From the NCBI RefSeq assembly GCF_000003815.2, contig NC_049996.1, forward strand, positions 11,324,856 through 11,388,855: a stretch of DNA of 64,000 bases, read 5' to 3'. Under the pieces are notes generated by a model, which was not told the origin of the DNA, searched no databases, and saw only the letters and a program-made list of their open reading frames with translations. The first letter of the stretch is position 1. Each line of letters starts with the position of its first letter. Both the position numbers and the translations under genes were made by a program. This document shows positions 58,001 through 64,000 of this stretch, one piece after another. This stretch comes from Branchiostoma floridae. Lineage: Eukaryota; Chordata; Leptocardii; Amphioxiformes; Branchiostomatidae.

Positions 58001-61000
58001 AATATTAACAGATTTTGTCAGAAACAGTCGTTGTTGCTTTTGAAATGCAATCTGTACTGATAATGAAAAAATAGATAAAATACTAACAACACAAATCTAA
58101 AGTGCTTGTGCCCCCAATGGCACTAAAATGCAATGTTCCTTACATCAATGAATACATTACATGTTTGTACAAGATATATACCCTTCCTATGTTAGTGAAC
58201 ATGCAACCTTACAACTCATATTTTCACAGCGTGAATGACATCATAGGGAAAGCATACATTGTAAGAAGTTTCAATTGCGTATAATGTTCATTCTGTGTTC
58301 AAACTGTGGTGCCAGGTTCCAAACTGGCTGCTGTGCTCTGTTAAAGCAAGGATGAAATTTAGCTTGACTGCCTGGCGACAGGAGTAAAAAAAAATACAGA
58401 TAGATATATGATTTGTAATGTTCAATGCTTATTAACGTCAGAGAGAGTACATTTTGCAGAAACATCTAAGTTCACTGAATGCAGACAAGAACGCTTGAAC
58501 TTTAGCGTATTGGTGACACAAGCACTCTAACAGAAGTGTGGTACTAACAGGTGACAGGTTTTGAAGCTCCACCCATTTCTCTACAGCCTTGCCAACAGGA
58601 ACGGTGCCAAAGTCCACCAGTGTTTCTGCAGTCGCGCCAAAGGTCTGCGTATCTTTCCCTTCTGTCTTCACAACAATGTGTGGAAATTTGCCTGTAAAAA
58701 CCAATAAAACAGCAATTAAAAGTGACATTGCATGCACACTTGCAAAGTATGAGAAAACCAGCTATATATGTACACTGTCAGCACTTCTCTACCCATTCAA
58801 AATAAATTTGCATTCTCAGTATTATCTTGCTGATAGCCCCCAACAAGTTGCTACCCTTCCCCCAATCTTTCTTAAAAGTTTGATACATATATATATATAT
58901 ACTACTGCTACTACAACTCACCACAACTACCAATGCAAGGAAACAGGTTTTAGTAATAGTAGTCTTACCAATGCCCTCCAGCTTGACTGTACCAAAGTAG
59001 ACGTTTTCTGGACCATAGTTGCACACTGCTACTGCATCATAGACCATCGCACCCTGAAAAAGATAATTTAAAGGATTTTGTAACATCACAGTCCATGATC
59101 TTAAAACTTCATGCAGGAACTTTTTACTGCTTCATAAATTATACAATAAAGATGAAGGGGTAAGATGGATAAAGTACAAAAGTCTCACCATAGGTTTGAA
59201 TGTGACTCTGACAGTACATGCCCCGTGTGGGGGCAGGGTTCCTGAAGCAGGCTCAATGGTAAATGCTGATGCAACATTCCATTTGAAGGGTGTTTCCAGT
59301 TCACTGCAACAATAGAAAATGTTAGAAACCTAATGGTATAATGCTGAAAAAATGAAACAATTTTCAGTAGGTGAACTGAGAATCATGAACACTTTTTCTT
59401 AAACTAAGCTTATTTTCAAGTCATACATGTGTAATGGCAGAATTATGAGAGTAATAAAACCTAGACATTTACCTTAAATTTTTCAGCTCAAACGTGGCGT
59501 TGACAGCATCATAGGCAGCACAGGTCCCCAGGTTGATCGCCTCTGGCATAGACAGGCTCTCCTGGGGCAGAATGGCCTTCAGAGGGATAGTGAACTTTCC
59601 CTCCTACAATAGGGAATAAAAACAGTGAAACTTGGTCACAGAGAAGACTATTTCTTCTATTGTATCTCCAGTATATTTGTCACCAAGTCCAAAATTACTC
59701 TGATGGCATCACAACTAATACATCCTCTTCATACAAAACAGTTCGAGCTCTCTCCTTAAGTTAACAGAAAATTTTCCAGAATTTTCAGTGTTTTTGTCCA
59801 CTGACATTAATTATTTTCACATCTTTTAAGAACCCCTTTTCACAATCATTCAAATCAAAACTATGAAATATACAGCAGGGTAATGAAGCCTGTGTGATTC
59901 AAGTACATGCCCATGTGACACCGTAAAATATCACTTGATCCGGAACATGAGTTCAGGTATGATGCAACATATGATGCAAAATTTAGTATTACTTACAGAT
60001 GTTGAGAATTCTATGGCATCTTCGTACACAGCCTTCTCCAGCGGCCTGAAGGTGACAGGTAGACAGAAGCTGGTGCCTGGGCTCAGCTGCAGAGGCTTGG
60101 GGAACAGGGTGTGGAAGAACGTGGTGCTGGGAAGGCTGCAGAGGATGAGTAAGTACATGTAAATTTTCTTTTTATATTTGCTTAAGCCTTTGTTTCACTT
60201 AACCCCAACTCAACTCCAAATTCTTAGCTACAAGTATACAGATAAATTGGTACTTTATGCTAAAACACACTAAAACATAGCTTTTGGACAAAATATCATA
60301 ATTTTGTAAATCTATCCTCACAGCTATTGCAGCGACCGCTCAACTACAGATTTATAGCATTGTGTATATGTGTTTCCAATGTATGACTTCTATACAGAAT
60401 TGTTTCAACAACAAATTTTAAACACAGTAAAATCCTCCTTTTACCAGATGCATGTACTGTGAAATTTCGTTTCCTGCGAAAATAGCTCAACTGTTCACTC
60501 AGAGTTCATTTGGGCTAAACCGGTTTTGAGATCACTTTAATTTACTTTCACTGACCTGTACTTGATTTTCTCCATCTTGACCTTGCAGTTCCTCAGGACC
60601 AGCTGTTTGGTGTACTCCTTACCCGGCTCCCACCCCTGCCAGGTCATGTTACCTGTCACCTCGATCCCGTAGTAAGTGGACTGCACGGTTTTGTCAGCCT
60701 TGCTGACTTTCAGAAGCTTTTTCTTCTTCATTGGCTTCTTGTTGTGAGGGGAAGAGGGCTGAAGAGAATATGACAGGAAAAAAATGATTAAAGTTCTAGA
60801 GGAAAGATAATAAAGATTAATTAAGGTAACAATTAAGCTAATTAGAAGTATGTAACACACATCAAAATTATCCATGCAATACATTGTACTGAACTAGTTT
60901 GATATTGTAAAATAATTCAATTTTTCTATTAATTCCTTTTTTCCATAAAGTTCTTTTTATTGTAATTCAATATTGTTCACGATACATATCAAATTGATAT

Positions 61001-61630
61001 GTATCGGAACAATATNNNNNNNNNNNNNNNNNNNNNNNNNNNNNNNNNNNNNNNNNNNNNNNNNNNNNNNNNNNNNNNNNNNNNNNNNNNNNNNNNNNNN
61101 NNNNNNNNNNNNNNNCAATAAAAAGAACTTTATGGAAAAAAGGAATTAATAGAAAAATCGAATTATTTTACATTATACAGGCTTTTCATTTGATGTCATC
61201 TGCGCCATGTTGGATTACAGCATTCATCTGTAAACCACAGGAAGATGCTACAGTTATAACTGCTTAATTCAATTACCTGCCAATATGGTTGTTGGACTTG
61301 GAGAATTCGAATTATGATTTATTCGACATCAATGAAAATCCTGTATAGCTTTCTGTTCATTTCAATATTTTATTCACACGACTTTCTACTTGGTACTCAA
61401 GGCTAGGCACTCATTTTCATCTAAGTGCTTTTCCAAAGGGAACGACACTGGGGCCTGTTTGGGATTTGAACCAAAACCTTGAAGTTAAAAACCCTAACCA
61501 CGAGACCACCTTGCTCCATTATGGTACAATTAGTAAAGGTAAGAAGTAAGTCTAAAAACAGTACCTCCATGACAGTAACATTCCTGGTGGCATGGTTCAC
61601 CATATGTGGGGGCTGCACAATCACTGGCAT
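34038..61630 (-). CDS. CFAP65: Cilia- and flagella-associated protein 65 (CCDC108), 30 coding exons
   Basis: Exons in transcript order: 61630-61565, 60758-60556, 60135-59997, 59603-59473, 59303-59189, 59053-58969, 58691-58549, 57991-57769, 53492-53227, 52849-52652, 52355-52314, 51766-50963, 50502-50332, 49964-49812, 48571-48406, 45342-45214, 44573-44348, 43813-43685, 42931-42755, 42229-42052, 41471-41280, 40917-40788, 40250-40078, 38555-38394, 38039-37857, 37183-36999, 36569-36429, 35974-35761, 35183-35056, 34347-34038. All junctions are GT-AG and phases close; 5562 nt give 1853 aa (human about 1925 as I recall). Diagnostic blocks: [76 protein letters not shown], and [20 protein letters not shown] near the end. 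The protein is a chain of MSP/ASH-type beta domains with an acidic C-terminus and works in sperm-flagellum and ciliary axonemes. An acceptor at about 61655 implies an upstream 5' UTR exon. Confidence 0.95.
35170..35760. repeat. Three diverged copies of a ~200-270 bp repeat in a CFAP65 intron
   Basis: A block containing gtcaacacaaggtcat, tctctagattcat and cagtgtgcttg occurs from about 35183, again at 35325 (more diverged) and at 35555. A block with ttaccagtcctt and ccttccattgga occurs at 35465-35535 and 35698-35768. The second block includes the donor region of exon 35974-35761, so splice-site sequence was copied into the intron. Confidence 0.7.
36705..36880. repeat. Dispersed repeat, copy 1
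   Basis: Aligns by eye with 44597-44735. Shared words include tgcagtac, ggcccatt, cttgacct, tatcat and cttcttgagt, in the same order. No coding capacity; probably a non-autonomous interspersed element. Confidence 0.6.
37237..37455. mobile_element. MITE-like element in a CFAP65 intron
   Basis: The terminal inverted repeat TAACGCTAGTT opens at 37237 and its reverse complement AACTAGCGTTA closes at 37455. Similarity continues inward (aacctttat near both ends). A TA at each end would fit a TA target duplication. The ~219 bp interior is non-coding. Confidence 0.7.
38754..39866. mobile_element. Inverted-repeat DNA element with GTTCGCGAG subterminal repeats
   Basis: The left end TATACTGTAAGTTCATTTA is mirrored at the right end, about 39848-39866. 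Next to each end are several copies of ttcgcgag/ctcgcgaa, a dense subterminal motif pattern seen in non-autonomous DNA transposons. The interior (38880-39780) has no intact transposase; short frames there are unsupported. It lies in the intron between exons 40250-40078 and 38555-38394. Confidence 0.75.
42184..42310. repeat. 76-bp tandem duplication across the acceptor of a CFAP65 exon
   Basis: The block starting caacttaaacagcacagg at 42184 recurs at 42260 and covers the start of exon 42229-42052 and its acceptor. The outer copy keeps an acceptor-like AG at 42307/42306. Confidence 0.85.
42336..42560. repeat. ~118-bp tandem duplication in a CFAP65 intron
   Basis: aaacactgcattt, atctttggttcata and tttctgaat recur about 118 bp apart (42336 versus 42454), with moderate divergence. 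Confidence 0.6.
44597..44735. repeat. Dispersed repeat, copy 2
   Basis: Same family as 36705-36880: caaaacctgaagt, tgcagtactgtaaaa, ggcccattatcaacttgacct, cttcttgagttat. It lies in the intron upstream of exon 44573-44348. Confidence 0.6.
44985..45283. repeat. C-rich simple repeat with a 123-bp duplication of a CFAP65 exon end
   Basis: A cccccctccnccactaaactgc repeat leads into the block atcaggagt...gtcggatgg at 45092-45157, which repeats at 45215-45280. The second copy is the 3' end of coding exon 45342-45214 with its donor; the first is a relic copy with a donor-like GT and no acceptor. Confidence 0.85.
46391..46404. promoter_or_regulatory. Perfect palindromic RFX X-box, left
   Basis: GTTGCCATGGCAAC matches the symmetrical RFX-family X-box consensus (GTNRCC...RGYAAC). 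It lies inside an intron of the ciliary gene CFAP65. RFX factors drive ciliary gene expression in animals; activity here is inferred from sequence only. Confidence 0.6.
48167..48180. promoter_or_regulatory. Perfect palindromic RFX X-box, right
   Basis: A second GTTGCCATGGCAAC in a duplicated context, at the other side of the minisatellite. It is 226 bp downstream (transcript sense: upstream) of coding exon 48571-48406 on the + coordinate axis. Confidence 0.6.
53750..53781. repeat. 32-bp perfect palindrome in the hAT subterminal region
   Basis: The sequence ttcaggtccggactta is followed directly by its exact reverse complement. Related ggttcaggt/ccggac words occur beside it and near the other end (57440-57500), so these are candidate transposase-binding repeats. 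Confidence 0.8.
53899..54608. repeat. Direct duplication (~345 bp) of the transposase 3' end
   Basis: 53899-54243 and 54244-54608 carry the same segment, from tttctaatctat through agtgcatacaattttgta, the hATC-coding part and ggcatgactttata. The inner copy (54374 onward) continues the long transposase frame; the outer copy (54011-54233) is a relic carrying a small insertion. Confidence 0.85.
54374..57109 (-). pseudogene. hAT transposase (BED zinc finger, RNase-H-like core, hATC), with a frame break
   Basis: Exon 57109-56881 encodes a BED finger: C-x2-C in CNLCKK, then HLRRNH. After a GTAAGC donor, an acceptor before 56228 begins the main exon. It encodes a Ser/Thr/Ala-rich linker, the catalytic-core block [12 protein letters not shown] and the TTDNAPAMI motif, then [14 protein letters not shown]. 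Near 55420-55445 the frame stops, while a neighbouring frame (55498-54374) continues homologously ([11 protein letters not shown]) through RWNSSYLM-type sequence to the hATC dimerisation region ([20 protein letters not shown]) and the terminal LLFLNKN. A one-base indel thus separates two otherwise intact halves; it may be a real mutation or a sequencing error. It resembles ZBED1-type hAT transposases. Confidence 0.85.
61016..61115. other. Assembly gap (100 N) inside an inverted repeat
   Basis: Exactly 100 N. The flanks are inverted copies of each other: about 60905-60963 matches 61116-61175 in reverse complement with at most one or two mismatches. The left flank next to the gap is itself a hairpin (attgttc...gatacatatc...gaacaat at about 60971-61014). 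It lies in CFAP65 intron 1. Confidence 0.95.
61385..61517 (-). mobile_element. tRNA-derived SINE fragment in CFAP65 intron 1
   Basis: On the minus strand an A-box-like TGGTCTCGTGGTTAGG (61508-61493) is followed by a B-box-like GGTTCAAATCC (61472-61462) at tRNA-like spacing, after a GGAGCAAGG start. A body with aaaagcacttagatgaaaatgagtgcc, typical of SINE tails, follows. It has no tRNA cloverleaf, so it is a retroposon rather than a tRNA gene. Confidence 0.7.
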
Positions 61631-61655
61631 CTTTGTCTTCTCTCGTCAACAAATC

Positions 61656-64000
61656 TGCAGATGACAAAATTAAACAAAGCAAAATTCATGTTGTGCTGGA
61701 AATGGTTGGCATGAAATCAGAATATTATATATTCAATTTCTGGGCTGTAACTATAACATAGATATTGATAGTCATACCGTTCCAATCATAACATGGATCA
61801 TCATCATTTGCAGCCAGGCACTGTCATCAGCATGTTACTTATCATATGTAAACAAAAATAACAACAAAAGTTGGCTAATTCCTATTAAGAAAGCACGAAT
61901 TCTACCTTACTTTAACGATTCGTCTTCAAATTTTGGACAGTAGCTATTGATTCTACAACATATTCTGGAACTGGTGACTCAAGATGAAGAAGAAGAAGAA
62001 TGTTTTGAATCAAGAACTTGAAGAAGTGATCACTAACTCTTACAAATAATCAATGCTAAAAATATTCACTCAAAGCACATAGATACATAATAATCTGTAA
62101 TAATAATCTGGTGTATTTTGCAGCCAGTAGGTACCCAAAGTAAGTATGTATCTAATACATGATCTTAGGGACTAAACTATATGAATTCTATGGCAAGAGA
62201 CTATTGAAGACATTATGTGATGGACTGATCTTTTTCGTGGTTGGTTCTACTTGCAACCAAATGTCAAAACAAAATACGACTTTCGTGAACTGGTGAATTT
62301 ATAGTCCATTTTTTTTGTAACAACTGAAATCCCTATTTCACTCGAAATTAAAGACGTTAGTCTCATTTGGACCTGGCCATTTTGTACCATAGATTTTGTA
62401 AATGGAATAAATTGATAACAAAGCCGAGTCTTACCTTCATAAATGCAGCAAAAATTCAAGTTTTTATCGCTAAAAAATTCATCTTACTTCTCGGGCGCCA
62501 TATTGTTTTCGGAACACAAGATGGCGACTGTTGCTAGGAAGTTGGAAGAGTTCATTACTGAAAAAAGTTGAGGGTATATTCTATTAATGGCTAAAAATAA
62601 AACGATCATAAATTGAATCAAAATAGTCATATATTACATTATCATATGTCATGATTAGAAATACGTCGGCAATTGTCTTTATTGTTTGCTAACATTGTTT
62701 AATTTGAATGAAAAAATCTAGTTTATCCTATTATTTACCTAGCAATGTGATCATAATACAATGTTCCACTTCAGTTTTAGTTTCATCATTTTAATTCAAA
62801 CTCGCACGTTACTGGCAGTGTGACCCTTTCATTATGTAATGGTAATGATAATTTAAAGATTTTTGCAGAGTAGAGTTTATAAACCAGGTGTTTTGAAGGG
62901 GAAATCTTTGACCTACGATCGAGTCCCATCTCGAACCCAGGGCACCTTCCTCTGGTCGGTGCAAAACACTGCAGACGACTCTGGGTACGAGATTGCGCAA
63001 CAGCAGAAGACAAAATAAGTATGGCGGTCCCCTTCACAGCCTGACCGGACCGTTCGATGGAGTTTAGACTAAAATTGTGACTGAATAACCCCGGCTCAGG
63101 CAGTTAAACTACCTCCACAGGTAAGAAGAACTAATTCTTAACATTTTGTGAGGGAAATAGATGTGTTGTTCCCTCGTACTTTTGCAGAATCGCTGAGAAA
63201 TGTGCCCGGTCCTCAACTGAAAACTAGCAGACCGCTCCAAGCAGCCGGTTGTGGTTTGATTTTGAAGTGATGTATTACATGTCAAATTTGACACCTTCTG
63301 GACCGGCGTCGTGTCCAAGTCTTGAAAGTAGCTTGAATGTGCGGTCAGAAGAGTCGTTTGCTTGTGTGTGGAATGTTTTTGTGACATGTGTACCCAAGTG
63401 TCATCTGAACAAACATCTTTAGGGGTATGTCAGAGCAAGGAGCCTGATAAAAGCTCCTTGATCAGAGTGATCGAGTGAGTACACCGCCCCCCTGACGCCC
63501 CCTGTCCGGGGGTTGTTGTTGCCATTTGAATATCCTTTCCTTTTCACAGATGGCTACTAGCTGCAGTTACTCTCCAAGCAGAAGTTCGGCCCTGACTGTT
63601 TCTTGACGTGTTTTAGGCGTTTTTATCGGCCAAACAGGAAACATGACGAAAATAGCACAAAATAGCACATGTTTTGAGAGGATGTCATTTAGCCAAGGCA
63701 TGGTGATGGTAAGAAAAAGGTGTACAGAAAATTTACAGAAATGATGACAATTTTAAGTGAGTGTTTTATACAATGTTGACATGAACTTAAGAAATTCAAT
63801 CAAAACACACATGGTGCAAGTTGAGTTATCACACCTTGAATTTCAAAGGACAGCAGCGGTGTTTGTGGACTGTGAACCAATCAGAATCCAGTTTGAGTCA
63901 ACACCCAGGCCACGCCCTGCAAGATGTTACAGACAACAATCCTTGCAACAAGATGAGCAACCAAATACTCTCATCTATAAGTTAGTATATAGAATAACAG
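61656..64000. other. CFAP65 upstream region and right edge of the window
   Basis: Expected to hold the CFAP65 5' UTR exon and promoter (a CAAGATGGCG YY1-like word at 62518-62527). A candidate non-coding-exon donor (GAGAAGTAAGAT on the minus strand) lies near 62485. Short frames beyond 62786 have no recognisable domain. A transposon-end word CTCTCCAAGCAGA lies at about 63572. No other gene is supported. Confidence 0.4.

Noticed and set aside
61430-61520. Possible tRNA gene (A and B box)
   Set aside because: There are no paired stems or anticodon arm, and the body continues as a SINE tail.
1-64000. CRISPR array, bacterial operon, or intact viral genome
   Set aside because: No direct repeats with unique spacers, no bacterial gene organisation, and the only mobile coding sequences are hAT and a LINE scrap; the window is plainly animal nuclear DNA.

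Overview
This window reads as a cephalochordate (amphioxus, Branchiostoma-like) genomic scaffold. It is intron-rich and AT-leaning, with GT-AG introns, chordate orthologues, a leucine-rich-repeat membrane protein of a type I associate with amphioxus, and many small local duplications and mobile elements. The lineage is inferred from gene content and repeat style; no alignment was run. Two 100-N assembly gaps lie at 6229-6328 and 61016-61115.

Layout. 1-3290 is a tandem array of a ~1.455 kb unit. 3680-6214 (+) is a single-exon LRR transmembrane receptor. 6500-6960 is a 53-bp minisatellite. 7833-10843 (-) is a six-exon HTATIP2/TIP30 gene giving 276 aa. 13523-17526 (+) and 18394-21274 (-) are two tail-to-tail Mab-21 (cGAS-like nucleotidyltransferase fold) genes; the first keeps the GS...E-x-D part of the active site, the second seems to have lost it. 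About 22.2-32.9 kb is a large inverted duplication: two complete, nearly identical cyclin-O-like genes (309 aa each, six exons) stand head to head around a repeat-rich centre near 27.5 kb. 34038-61630 (-) is one large gene, CFAP65/CCDC108, reconstructed as 30 in-phase coding exons (about 1853 aa). Its introns carry an hAT element with an 8-bp target-site duplication, an AACCGGTT-rich 10-bp minisatellite flanked by two perfect RFX X-box palindromes, several MITE-like elements, a tRNA-derived SINE and small tandem duplications that copied splice sites. The last 1.5 kb shows no gene I can support.

How the genes relate. CFAP65 is an axonemal/sperm-flagellum protein. Cyclin O is, in vertebrates, a regulator of centriole amplification and multiciliation and of oocyte growth. 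The right-hand cyclin-O copy converges on CFAP65 with about 2.1 kb between stop codons, so the window holds a small neighbourhood of cilium-related genes. The Mab-21 pair belongs to the superfamily that includes cGAS and the cGAS-like receptors. HTATIP2 is an atypical short-chain dehydrogenase with a membrane-anchor first exon. All exon structures were derived by eye from splice consensus, reading phase and recalled family resemblance.
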